A DNA stretch of 64,000 nt. It comes from Polytrichum commune. Lineage: Eukaryota > Streptophyta > Polytrichopsida > Polytrichales > Polytrichaceae. This document shows, piece after piece, positions 26,705 to 36,655 of the stretch. The first letter of the stretch is position 1, and the number at the start of each line of letters is the position of its first letter. The notes under the pieces are model-generated. The model saw only the letters and a program-made list of their open reading frames with translations. It made no database searches and was not told the DNA's origin. Where the stretch lies: positions 11,286,001 to 11,350,000 of the forward strand of contig OX485806.1 of assembly GCA_950295325.1 (NCBI GenBank), read 5' to 3'. A program made the translations under genes and the position numbers.

Positions 26705-26839
26705 ATAGCGAGGACAACTCCACTGTCCAGATGGTAGAGAAGTCAAGGGTGGCCTCAAGCATGCCATGTGTCAACCGTGTTGACACTGATCACACAAGAG
26801 CATAGTAGCCGCTCTTTTCTTCTCTCCACACACAAAACA
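26705..26839 (-). pseudogene. PHD finger at the C-terminus of the Ty3 polyprotein
   Basis: The minus-strand frame continuing from integrase reads CFVCGEKK, then LLCDQCQHG, a TGA stop at 26771-26773, HMACLRPPL, and ends in GQWSCPRY. This is the C4HC3 pattern of a PHD finger (C-x2-C, C-x2-C, H-x2-C, W-x-C-x2-C) with the stop where Trp is normally found and the final Cys changed to Tyr. PHD fingers bind histone H3 tails. Their position after integrase parallels the chromodomain of chromoviruses, suggesting a role in steering integration to particular chromatin. The domain call rests on spacing and on the typical CDQC...GWH and LRPPL signatures. Confidence 0.75.
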
Positions 26840-28131
26840 TGGAAGACCCTCTGGTACGACAGCCAGTTCAGGATGAACTGTACCCTCAATAGGTAGATGA
26901 CATGGGGCACAGTTTTTGGAATGCTCACGACATTCCCTGCCATCCTTGCCTTCCAACAATAAAAAACCACTCAGCAACACCTCCTTCACCCGAAAGATAG
27001 TGCGCCCCGCCCTGACATCCAATGTCGTAGGCGCCTCACGTTGAAGATAAACATAATCCCCTTGCCGAAATATCCGCAACTAAGGTTGGTAAGCACCACT
27101 ACGAATGCGTGCATAACGCAATGTGTCACGGTGCTGAGCAATGGACAAATTCTCCATGGCCATAGGCATGGCCCTCTGGAAGAATTGAGCCCGCTCCTGT
27201 AAACACTCTGCCCAAAGGTCTGGGTCATCCAAGTTCACAACAGGAGCTAGTTTTTCCCGAATAGAACTCGGGAGTATAGGCTCATATCCATACAATAATT
27301 GATATGGGTTGTAGGATGCCAAAGAGGCATGCCTACTAAATCGATAGCCTATAGCAATCCATGGCAACATAAGGTCCCAATCCCGGTGGCTTCCCCGAAG
27401 CAATCCATACTTCCTCAAGCCACGCTTGGTTGTCTGAACCACCCGTTCAGCCAAGCCATCTGCCTCCGAATGATCCCGAGAGGTGGTGCGGTGATCTATG
27501 AGAGCCTTAGTGCACAACTCCTCAAAAGCACCAAAGAACTCCCTCCCTTGGTCCGTTAACACTTCAGCTGGTGCTCCAAAACGTGCTAACACACGATCCA
27601 AAAAGGCAGCTGCGGCCAACTCTGCAGAGTTCTGAAGTAGAGCAACAAGCTCAATTCATTTACTAAAATGCTCCACCATCACCAAAACATACTTTGCTCC
27701 ACGTGGTGTAACCACCAACGGCCCTGCCAAGTCCAGCGACCAACGGTAGCCTAATCCCATGATAGGTAAGGGCTGTAACTGAGGTGATAAGGTGTTAAAG
27801 CTAGACCTGACCCGGTCACAAACTTCACACCTCCCGACATATGCAGCCACCTGATGATACATGCCAGTCCACCAATATTGGCCACGCAACATCGAATGTG
27901 TCATGCGTATGCCAAAATGGCCAAGTTCCTCGTGCACTTGTCGCACCAAGGAGGCCCTCTAATCCGGCCTAAGAACAATACGCCTTGTCCCATCCGGCCA
28001 CAATCGAAATAACAAACCGTTATCCCAACGGAACCTTGTTATTCGATGTCCAATCCTATCCCTTTCCATTGCCGAAATAGACAAAGGAAAGGTACCCTGT
28101 TGAAGCTTATGCAATACGAGAAGATCCTCCC
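26840..28131 (-). pseudogene. pol: Integrase domain of the Ty3 element
   Basis: From the CACTA insertion point the frame continues into a zinc-binding region (HEELGHFGIRMTH ... CEVCDRV, H2C2), then the catalytic core: D in YRWSLDLAGP, D in LTDQGREFFG, and E within SEADGLAERVVQ. It inserts the double-stranded cDNA into host DNA. A C-terminal region with FRQGDYVYLQRE follows, the usual GPY/F-adjacent beta-barrel area. Three in-frame stops break it (near 27960, 27655 and 27080), one each side of the core and one inside. No chromodomain was seen; the PHD finger takes that position. Confidence 0.85.
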
Positions 28132-28374
28132 CACTACAAGAGTTTATATGACCTATTTGACAAAAATGTGACGAAATTCAGTTAATTTGGGTGTCATATA
28201 GGGCACCTTGATTCGGTCATACAATTAACAGAGTTTTGTCAATTTCTTTGTCATCTGGGACAATTATACACGTAGGATTCCATTTACTCCGGCCCCCTTG
28301 CCATGTTGGATTCTCTTTACCTCGTCATTTACCCATGGTGATGTGGTTTAATGTCCAAGTTATACTAGTAAAAA

Positions 28375-28572
28375 ATCCTATATTAGTAATCCACCCTCGC
28401 ATTCGGGGCCTACTCACATAGGTCTAAGGGCGAAGGGCCACCTCACCTAACCTAGGCTAATGGACAAAGCAACCTACCTACCCTAGGCGAAGCCAAGGGT
28501 GAGGGGTCAAGGGGATCGAACCTTGAACCTCTTGGCTATAGTGTGAAGGCCTTAGCCACTAAGCCACCGCTC
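28375..28572 (-). mobile_element. tRNA-derived SINE nested in the CACTA element
   Basis: On the minus strand 28572-28501 forms a 72-nt tRNA-like head. An acceptor GAGCGGT faces ACCCCTC (6 of 7 pairs), an A-box-like TGGCTTAGTGG is followed by a B-box-like GGTTCGATCCC at the normal distance, and the T-arm is CAAGG...CCTTG. A body without coding potential follows to about 28375 and ends in a short T run. The head would supply an internal RNA polymerase III promoter. The 3' limit is uncertain and no target duplication was identified; a bare tRNA pseudogene is the alternative. Confidence 0.65.
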
Positions 28573-28810
28573 ATTACATGATATAGGCCAAGTATGTAAG
28601 AGTTTTGTATGAAGAAGCCATAAGACTTATAAACTTATGTATATATATTTTTTAATTAGTGAAAGTAAAAACAAGCATAGAATTAATGTATTTACTGTTT
28701 TTAATTAGAACGTATTGTATTTGTATTAAAAACAATTTACAAAAATACTCCTAAACATTATTACAGTAATTATTGTAATTATTTTAACTACATTAATTAC
28801 AATAATTTCA

Positions 28811-29100
28811 GTATTTACTGAAAATAGCAAATTTCAATATTTACTTAAATTAGCAAATTTCAGTATTTACCTAAATTAGCAAATTTCAATGTTTACTTAA
28901 ATTAGCAAATTTCAGTATTTACCTAAATTAGCAAATTTCAATGTTTACTTAAATTAGCAAATTTCAATATTTACTTAAATTAACAAATTTCAGTATTTAG
29001 TTAAATTGGTAATTTCAGTATTTACTTAAATTGGTAATTTCCCCATTTACTTAAATTGGTAATTTCAGTATTACTCAAAAGGGTAATTTCAGTATTTACA
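28811..29100. repeat. 27-bp tandem repeat array inside the CACTA element
   Basis: About ten units of the form aaattagcaaatttcagt plus atttacctt-type sequence, with period 27 at the left and shortening to about 24 towards the right (aaattggtaatttcagt). Subterminal or internal short repeats are typical of CACTA elements and can act as transposase-binding sites. Confidence 0.7.
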
Positions 29101-29405
29101 TTAATTAATTAAATTAGTTATTACATTAATTATAGTAAATACATTAATTATATTAATTACTTATACTAGTAATTACAATAATTAAAAACCTTTTGTAACA
29201 CCTTTTGTTGTTAATAAATATGAGACACATGCTCAGGTGAAGGGAATAAGTTAAACGTGAAATATATAAATCTGATGACAGAAAATTGACACAAATTTTG
29301 AATAATGTCCGAATTGACAAAAACTCATAGGTTTGAGCTGATTTTGTCACTTCGGACATTTTAGTGTCACATTTTTGTCAATTATACACCCATTTCCTTA
29401 TAGTG

Positions 29406-31071
29406 CCCATATATCCGCAATAGCTTGAGGCTGATCAGTCTCATCATCCGAGCCCTGTATCGGAATCTCAATAGATGCACCAGAAAATAAAGTGAGGTAG
29501 GCAGCCGCGTGCCAACCTGGAACCGCCTCTCGATCACAATCTCCATGCCACCTGGCCCCGGTCAAGTCCTCATCCGAAGGACTTGGATTGCGTGAGAGTC
29601 CATCTGCATCCATGTTGGTAATCCCAGCACAGTGTACCACCTCAAAGTCATACTCCTGGAGCAATAAAGCCCACCTGGCAAGCTTGCCAGTAAGCTTATC
29701 CGACTCCATGAGCCACCGTAACGGCTGATGGTCAGTCACTAAAGTAAAGTGCTGACCATAAAGATACGGCCGAAAATGGGCAATAGCCCATACCGCCACC
29801 AATGCTTCTCCCTCATAGGATGAATAATTAGCCTCCGCCGTGTTATTGCTTCGCGAAGCGTAAGCAACAACATACTCCCGACTAAAATCATCCTTCTGAG
29901 TGAGAACTGCTCCCAAACCCAATGAACTCCAATCTGTATGCAACTGGAAAGATTTGGAGATATCTGGACGTCGAAGCACTGGAGCCGTACCTAATTTCTG
30001 CTTCAATGTCTCAAACGTCTGTTGTTGCTCACGACCCCAAGTCCACGGTTGGTCCTTGCTCATGAGAATGGTGAGAGGCTTGGCGATCAAGCTAAAGTTC
30101 TTGACGAATCGCCGATAGTAATTCGCCAAGCCCAAGAAAGCACGAAGTCTCGGCACATCAACCGGTGCCGGAATCTTTTGCAAGGCGTCCACCTTAGCTT
30201 GTTGTACCCCAAGACCTCCTGGAACAATCATATGCCCCAGATATGCCAGCTGGTCATGGAAAAACTTGCACTTGCCGTGGTGCAAGCGCAATTCCCACCG
30301 CTGCAACCGCTCAAAAACAGCTTGAAGATGCCTTACATGCTCCTGTGGTGTTATACTGAAAATGATAACGTCATCAATATAACACCGAGCAAAGGGTAAG
30401 CCAGAGAGAACTTGGTCCATCACTCTCTGAAACTCCGCAGGTGCATTCTTCAAGCCAAACGGAAGAAACTTCCAATGGTAAAGTTGATCATTCCCATCTT
30501 GATCAACTCCCCAGAATGCGGTTTTCACTCGGTCTCCCACAAGTAATGGGAGTTGGTGATAGCCGGATCTCAAGTCCAACGTGCTAAAGACTCGAGCAAA
30601 TCCAAGGGCATCGAACAACTCCTCCGGGATTGGCATGGGATATCGATCCGACTTGGTCTTCCGATTAACTGGACGGTAATCCCCGCACATCCGCTTCTCC
30701 GTCCAATTGCCAAAGATATCCTTTTTCGATGGCATAATCGTAGCACAAGCATAGTCCCCGTTGGAAAGTTCGATTAGCCTTGCTGCCAAAAGCTCTCGGC
30801 AACGAGCTTGAACGCCGCTCCGCTCGGAAACACTAAGCCTATAAGGTCTCCGAAAAATGGGATGGTTGTCCTCCAACTGAATGTGGATGGGCTTTCCTTT
30901 ATAACCTTCAAGATCTTGAAGGCTAAAAGCAAAACACCTACGGTACGAGCGAATAAATGCTCGTACTTTCCGTGCCTCAGCACCAGTGAGATGAGGGCCC
31001 AATTCCAATGGCCAATCATCAAACTCTATAGTCTCCCTCTCCACCAAAGGAGAACCACCTGATGCTGGCAC
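29406..31071 (-). pseudogene. pol: Reverse transcriptase and RNase H of the Ty3 element
   Basis: The 557-codon open frame is the best-preserved part of the element. RT motifs: TIMPSKKDIFGNW near 111-123, STLDLRSGYHQLP at 163-175, FLPFGLKNAP at 202-211 and the catalytic YIDD box at 231-234. Thumb and connection follow (FLGLANYYRRFVKNFS). RNase H starts near 374 with D380 (LHTDWSS), E420 (YEGE) and D447 (VTDHQPLRW) and ends with DADGLSR. It copies genomic RNA into cDNA and removes the RNA strand. The frame ends only because it runs into the CACTA element (last native codons near 29409); upstream it continues in frame to about 31359. Confidence 0.95.
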
Positions 31072-31238
31072 AGACTCTAATTGCTAATGAGAGGAGGGGG
31101 CATTAACCATGCCCCCAGTCTCGGTGCTAGTACTAGAGTCTGACATTTCTTCATCACCACCAATATGTGATGATGAAGCCACCACAGGAGGCGAAGAAAC
31201 CGAAGCAGTGTAAAAATGTTGAGCTCGAAGCTCCTCCA

Positions 31239-32450
31239 TCACATGCTGCTCGAATTGAAAAATTCGTTCGGCTTCTCCAACCATGGCGTGAATTCCCTCC
31301 TCATGGGTGTGGACTGTTGTGCTCCCTGACCAGAGTCCTCTGCCCCCAGAGACAACCACTGGTCACCACGATGCCTTTGCAATGAAAGGCATAAAGCAAT
31401 AGTCCACACCATAGTATGAAGATCCATAGCTTGGCCCAACACGAAGCATCGTTGGCCCTCAGAAAGGCCGGGAGCTGCGGTGGTGCCAGTGCGGAATCCC
31501 ATGGCACGTTCCCGTTCGTCAGCCAATGGTTCGGTGTGGGTTTTGGTGTGAACATCCCACACCATACCCGGCCCCCTATCGCGGAAAGCAAATGACTGTG
31601 GAAACGTCATAAATGTGGGAAAGGCCCGCCGTGGTGCCCCCATTTTGTTGACCAATGCCAACGGGGGTAAATCATCTTGAATAACCGGCAAAGAAGTCCG
31701 GTTTGGATCCAAAATGTCATCCACCTTTTGATCAAAATGTGGAGGCACTGCAAAAAATGCTGCAGCTAAAGTAGATGACGGTGCGAGGTTGGTCCAAATC
31801 CACCGAGGTCGGTGGGCATAAGAACCAATGCTCGCGGCATCCACAAAAATGGGATCTCCAAGGTGTTGACGAACATAATAATCGCCTTCCAACACCTTGT
31901 CCCGAGAGTCTCCCAACAAAGGTACATTCTCGAAGATATATCATGGAGGGGAAGGTTGGTGGGTAAACCACCACTGCATAAGCCGGATGAGGTCCCAGAA
32001 AAGGCTAGACCTGGGATCCTCTAAACCTCGGCCTGCTCCAGCACGTGAGTGGCCTTGGCATGGCCATCCCGCAATCACCATATCCACCGGGCCCAAGTGT
32101 CGTAAGTCAGCCTCACTGATGAGTGTAACATCACGAGGGAGACGTGAAAAACACCCATGAATGGAAGTTGGGTGTAACTGCTGGGGGTATAAAACCATCA
32201 ACTGGTGAAGATGGTGACGAGGAACACGGGTGGACACTGGAGAGTTGTCCACATAGACATACCGTCTGACCGTGAGGCCAACCTCCAATACGGCCGTTAA
32301 GCCTGTGCCGATGCCTCCAAACAGTTCCACCAAAGTAATCCCCGCGTCTGGCGGCTGCCATAAAATGGGATGTGCCAATGCCGAGAGGACACCTGGTATG
32401 ACCGGTGTCCTAGGAGTGAGAGTGAAAAATATCCTCACACCTCCGAAATA
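31239..32450 (-). pseudogene. DNMT3-like cytosine-C5 DNA methyltransferase within the Ty3 polyprotein
   Basis: The domain lies between protease and RT. Motif I is ITLVELFGGIGTGL (32296-32343; SAM binding), motif IV is VIAGWPCQGHSRAG with the catalytic Cys (about 32050), motif VI is YIFENVPLLG (31926-31940), motif VIII-like is SYAHRPRWIWTNL, and near the end are ERAMGF, LSEGQRCF and LGQAMDLH (motifs IX-X). The order is unpermuted. The layout around motif I (ATGL/GTGL plus RRY), the LGPxDxVI lead into motif IV and the AHR-R-W/F-W-NL box fit DNMT3 rather than DNMT1 or CMT. Predicted role: methylating CG or other cytosines in the element's own DNA. One TGA lies just before ENV, and the whole domain is in a different frame from the flanking protease and RT. 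Confidence 0.88.
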
Positions 32451-33096
32451 GCTCGGCGGAATCACGCCAAGGACGAAGAGGATCCTTGGGATGGCGCACC
32501 AATGCACCCTTAGGTGCCATATCCCGTTGATCGTTTGTACTCCCCATGAATGCCAATGACTCCTCCAACAATGCGGAACCATAAGGAAATGTGTCCACCA
32601 TAGCACCACATCCAAAAACCATAGATAATGGTGCTATGGTCGCAGCCGCCGCGAAAGCCACGGGAATAAGTTCCCTACGGCCATCCCCAGCCGACCAACC
32701 TGGTCGAATCCACGCCTCCTCAGTCCAGTTGTCCAAACCAAAACCAAGAGGGTAAAGTGCTTGCTGACCAACTAAAATGTCATAGTTGGTCGCATTCGTC
32801 ACCGCACACCTAAGAAAAAGAGGTGCGGGTGAATCTCCAGGCTTCACTCGGAAGCTAAGCTGTAATGGCTCTCGAGTATAACCCATGGCCCGCTCCACGT
32901 GACCAATGGATGTGACAATGGTGAATGGACAGAGAGCCAAATCCTCGGCCGTCAACCTCAACTCTTGGGCAAGCCTCTTGCTGATCATAACTGGCTGTGC
33001 CCTTGAATCCATCATCACACAACGGGGAGCAACCCGAGTAGCATTGCTCCCAGTGTGACTGACCACCAAAATTTCGGTATCATTTACCATACGCAC
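32410..33096 (-). pseudogene. pol: Aspartic protease region of the Ty3 element
   Basis: The retropepsin-like active-site region reads CVMMDSRAQPVMISKRLAQE; the family expects D-S/T-G, so the glycine is changed to Arg (a single G-to-A-type change), which would abolish activity. A flap and second hydrophobic region follow (YDILVGQQALYPLGF). The protein would cleave the polyprotein. The frame is that of the zinc-knuckle segment upstream (separated by one stop at 33154) and of RT downstream; it terminates at 32410 where the methyltransferase frame takes over. Confidence 0.75.
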
Positions 33097-33153
33097 AACG
33101 CCGGGTCGAATACCGCGGCGCTCGCGGACAGGTCTAGCAGCGACATCAGACAG

Positions 33154-34146
33154 TTAGGCTGCACCCGCGGATACTGGTGAGTCATAAGATGTGGTCGGTG
33201 TCTTGTCATCTGAGGCGTGTGCGTCAAAAGACGCAATGGTCTCTGCCGCAAGTCTCGCTCGCCGTTTGGCCACATCCTCTGGATCTTCAGAAGCAGGGAT
33301 GTCCGTAGTGGCTTGAGCCACGGTCAGAGAAGGTAAGGATGCCTTCCCTTCCAAAATCCTACCTGCTAAGTGAAAAACCTTAGCAGGTTGGAACTCTAGC
33401 GATGACCACTCCATGGCCGTGAACAAAGGTATGTGCAACACCTTGGATGCCAACGTGTGCGCCACATCAGTCGCTGAATGTGAAACCTCATCGTTCGGAT
33501 GACGACCACTGACAGATTGGACGGCATCGGCCAATCCAAAATATAATGGTAGTCGTGCCTGACCAATTTGGTCCGCGGGTGCATTGTCCCGAGTTCGCGA
33601 GCTTGCCACATATTCATTTGTAGTCGAAGGTATGGATTGTGACACGGCTTGAGCACGTGTCACGGCCGCGGAACTCACCACCTCGCCCGAGGCTCCGAAC
33701 ATATAGTAATCCGGAGTGGAAGAACTAGCCTGAGCTCCGGAGGATGACGGTGAGGCCAAGATTTGGCCGGATGACGCCAAACTTTTGAACCTCTCCTCCA
33801 TGGCTCCAATCTTCGGCTCCAACGTCCTCTCCCGGTCGGAAGAAGGACGTTTCTCAGGATGGAAAGCAAAGCAGTTCTCTACCGCGTGATTGTTCCGCCC
33901 ACAATGGGAACACTTCAACTGCTTGGGTAACTGATTACCCGTCATCCCCTTCGCCGAGCCCTTAGCGGGAACAAATGGTTTCCGCTTCGGAGTAGTGACG
34001 GTCTGGGCTTGCCTTTGCTTCGAAGGACAGTCCTTCTTAGCGTGGCCGGCCTGCCCACAATACCAACAATACATGGTCTTGTTTACCTCGGCCTCCGCCA
34101 ATCCCGCAGCCGCAACCGGAACTCTTCGGGATTTGCTAAAATCCAC
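33154..34146 (-). pseudogene. gag: Nucleocapsid-type segment with two zinc knuckles
   Basis: Two CCHC knuckles (C-x2-C-x4-H-x4-C), CWYCGQAGHAKKDC and CSHCGRNNHAVENC, lie about 45 residues apart near the start of this segment. They bind the element's RNA during packaging. A long Ser, Ala and Thr rich linker leads towards the protease. A stop at 33154 breaks the link to the protease in the same frame, and a frameshift near 34150 separates it from the capsid part. Confidence 0.85.
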
Positions 34147-35078
34147 TAGCAGGACACCAAATCAGTGGCATTGTGCTGACATAATGCACGATCACACTGC
34201 TCCACCACGGCGAATGCCTCTGCGAGTGTCGCTCGATCACCAAACTCCATGATGATCCTGGGTAACGCCAAGTCAAGGAGACGTTTGTCAATGTTTGACA
34301 AAAACACCTTCACCAACTGACTTTCCGCGAACACAACTCCAGATTCTCTGGCAAACCTCGCCAACCTCGTATACATGGTACGAGGTGTATCGTCCTTCTC
34401 CCGTCTGAAATCTTGTATCCGCTGCATCTGGTCACGACGGAAGCCTCTATACTCCCCTTGTAGATGCAGCTCAAATGCCCGCAATGGCTCAAAATCTGGC
34501 GGAGCCCCTAAAGAGGCTAAAGCCGTTTGGGTGGCCATGGCATAACGCGAGAGTGGAAGAACTGGGCTCGACGTACTCGCCGCAGTGGGAGCAGGACCCG
34601 TAGCCCTCGGCTCACCAGGAGGAGCTCCCTCCACATCCACCACATAACCTCCCTCCGGTACCTCCGTCTTGACATCCGGAACGGCCATGAAACTGGAAGT
34701 TGCGCCTTCCTTCAATGCGGATACCAACTCAACCCGAGTCTCCCAGTACCACTCCACCTGGCGCAGCTCCATCCAATGAGCCTCCGTCCACTGCTCATAA
34801 GTTTGGAGACCTTCATGCTCCAAATGCTGAGGCAGAAGCTCAAACGCATACCAATCGTTAAAATTGGTATTGCGTTGGCGTTTCTCTCGCATCCACGTAC
34901 GAAACCGGATTTTCCAGTCTTGCAGAGAAATGGTCCCTGCTCGACCGGAAAACCGGTCCCGTATTCTTCCTCTAGTCTCCTCCTCCATATCGTCAAAGGT
35001 TCCCACCCACAGGACGTGAGACCAAGTGATAGTCCCCCACGCCGAAGTAGGCTGAAAAGATTCATTGGGTGCTACCAC
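34146..35078 (-). pseudogene. gag: Gag capsid-type region of the Ty3 element
   Basis: The 310-codon frame has a Trp-rich N-terminal half (ITWSHVLWVGTFDDMEEE, DWKIRFRTWMREK) and a retrotransposon-gag-like helical core around FELHLQGEYRGFRRDQMQ, TMYTRLARFARESG and LVKVFLSNIDKRLLDLALP. It forms the virus-like particle shell. The first Met at 35078 fits the long leader upstream. The frame ends by a probable frameshift just before the zinc knuckles. Confidence 0.8.
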
Positions 35079-35827
35079 TGGTTCAACGTCCGAGAGGTCC
35101 GAGGGATGACCTTCCGATGCTCATGGGGACGGAGAACGATAGTGTTGAGTACGAGTTGTAACCATAAACCCACAATGGGATGGTCACCGAATCAACAACC
35201 CAAATGAATTAGTATCCAGGTACAAAGAGAAAAAGGGTCAAAGGCAACCTGCACCTGCAACCACCACCAAAACTTATGGTCCGCTGGTCATTAACCCAGC
35301 CTCACCACAAGTGAAAACAAGCACCGCCCACTTGGTGCACGAACAAAGGTCATGTCGGTCATTAATCCGACCTCACCTCCACAGTACCCTATCACAATCT
35401 AGGACGACACAAAATGGGGCAGTACTAGAACACTCCAGCACTACAGCCCGCCACAGGGGAAGGTACCAAAACAAAATACAAGGAACAATGCAAGAACAAC
35501 ACTGGATCCTCTTCCCCAAAACAACATTCAAGCAGAAATTGAAAACGACCGCAACCAACTGGCACCCGCCTACAGTTGGTGGTCAAAATAAAGAGCCCCT
35601 GTTGCTTAAGAAAAGAAATTGCATAAGCACATCGCTCATCTAGTGCTACAACATAAAATCCTCTCCTCCCCGAAGTCCCGGGAATTTGTGTTTCTAAACA
35701 CAATTCGCCCTTAACAATGATATCGTTAAGTCGAATGGTAATTCCATGTACCAATTTGCTCCAATTCTAGGCAATCCCTAAACAATCTATAAACTTATCC
35801 CAAAATAAAATTTACAATAACAATCAA

Positions 35828-35920
35828 CCTATCCCCAAACAAAATCTATGCCTATCCCCAAATAAATTTATACCTATCCCCAAATAAATCCTACACCTAT
35901 GCCCAAATAATTCTCAATGC
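35828..35920. repeat. 22-23-bp tandem repeat in the Ty3 leader
   Basis: Four consecutive units start cctatccccaaa or cctatgcccaaa (35828, 35851, 35873, 35896 approximately). They lie in the untranslated leader between gag and the presumed 5' LTR. Leader tandem repeats are common in large plant retrotransposons; function unknown. Confidence 0.7.
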
Positions 35921-36389
35921 CCTTATTTTCCTTCTAAACAAAAGAAATGAAGAAATCTCCGCTTATGCCAAGTACCTCTATCAAGTCGTTGCGGGAGAAA
36001 ATGAAGCTAACCGCAAATTCGCCGTGCTCCCACGCCCCCCGCGTGTTGCCGGATGCTCCCGCGAACCTCTCCCGCAATGCTCCACCTCTCCCAACAAAAT
36101 GATTTCGGTACCAAAACTCCAACAATCCCCAAGCAACTCAAGAAGGTGCTCTCAATCCGATCGCCGAAGTGTTATTCATAAATCCAAGAATTGCTTTCTC
36201 TTGAAAATTTTGAATGCCCCCCAACCTTAATTTTAATTTTAAGTAATGGAGCACGAGAGGAAAATGTATGCGTCAAGATGCACCTTTCTTGACATGTCAC
36301 GCCGCTAAGTTTATTGTATTTGGTTTTTTTATTTAAAAATACAATTAAAACAAATACAACAAATTTGTTCACAAATTTTAAAAATAAAA
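35921..36389. other. Presumed leader or LTR sequence of the Ty3 element
   Basis: No ORF is convincing. The palindrome TGACATGTCA at about 36288-36297 could mark the outer edge of the 5' LTR on the minus strand, but no tRNA primer-binding site and no matching LTR were identified. Confidence 0.25.
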
Positions 36390-36655
36390 AGGCCCCCCAC
36401 CCTGCCGGCTGTTGGCAGGGGGACAGGGAGGGCCGGGGAGGGAAGAACCGGGGGCCGAGCCCCCTGGAACAGGGGTTGGGGGGGCCAGGGGAGGGGAATG
36501 TTCCCCCGTAGGTAGGGGGTAGGGGGAGGGGGCTGCCTAGGGGTGGGGGGGGGGGGGAGGGAAGGGGTAGGCTTAGGTGGGGGGGAGGGGTAGACTAGGG
36601 AGGGAAGGAGCGGGGAAAGGGGGCCGGGGGGGGGGAGAAGAGAAGGGAGGAGGGG
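36390..36655. repeat. Extremely G-rich tract (plus strand), G-quadruplex-prone
   Basis: About 265 bp consist of closely spaced runs of 3 to 11 Gs separated by a few A, C or T bases. The ORFs across it are Pro, Leu and Ser or Gly and Arg rich and are composition artefacts. It is followed by a GCC-rich segment with gccgccg units (36660-36725) and bounded on both sides by T- and A-rich sequence. Confidence 0.85.

Larger units (their letters stand above)
28132..29405. mobile_element. Non-autonomous CACTA (EnSpm) element inserted in pol
   Basis: The left end reads CACTACAAG and the right end, on the minus strand, CACTATAAG, the terminal signature of the CACTA superfamily. A subterminal inverted repeat (TTGACAAAAATGTGAC and its complement, 28157 and 29364) is also present. 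The element is flanked by a 3-bp duplication, CCC at 28129-28131 and CCC at 29406-29408, exactly as CACTA transposases leave. Taking out the element plus one CCC puts RNase H and integrase in one frame. It has no transposase; the interior holds a tRNA-derived SINE and a 27-bp tandem array. Confidence 0.92.
26376..36300 (-). mobile_element. Ty3/gypsy retrotransposon with DNMT3-like methyltransferase and PHD finger
   Basis: On the minus strand the order is gag, two CCHC zinc knuckles, protease, cytosine-C5 methyltransferase, RT, RNase H, integrase (H2C2 and DDE) and a PHD finger, followed by a polypurine tract. Integrase after RNase H marks the Ty3/gypsy group. The zinc knuckles, protease, RT-RNase H and integrase segments share one reading frame once the nested CACTA element and its target duplication are discounted. 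The methyltransferase is in another frame. At least six stops or frameshifts show a dead copy. LTRs could not be delimited: the leader between 35.1 and 36.3 kb has no clear match near 26.3 kb, so both outer limits are approximate. Confidence 0.85.

Noticed and set aside
28811-29100. Regular repeats resembling a CRISPR array
   Set aside because: The units are contiguous without unique spacers and lie inside a CACTA element in a eukaryotic-type genome; an ordinary tandem array.
34527-35207. 226-codon plus-strand frame opposite gag
   Set aside because: It is antisense to a well-supported gag frame, and no independent motif is present.
26300-36300. LTR pair for the Ty3 element
   Set aside because: TG-starting sequences after the polypurine tract and at the far side of the leader share no extended similarity by eye; a self-alignment is needed.
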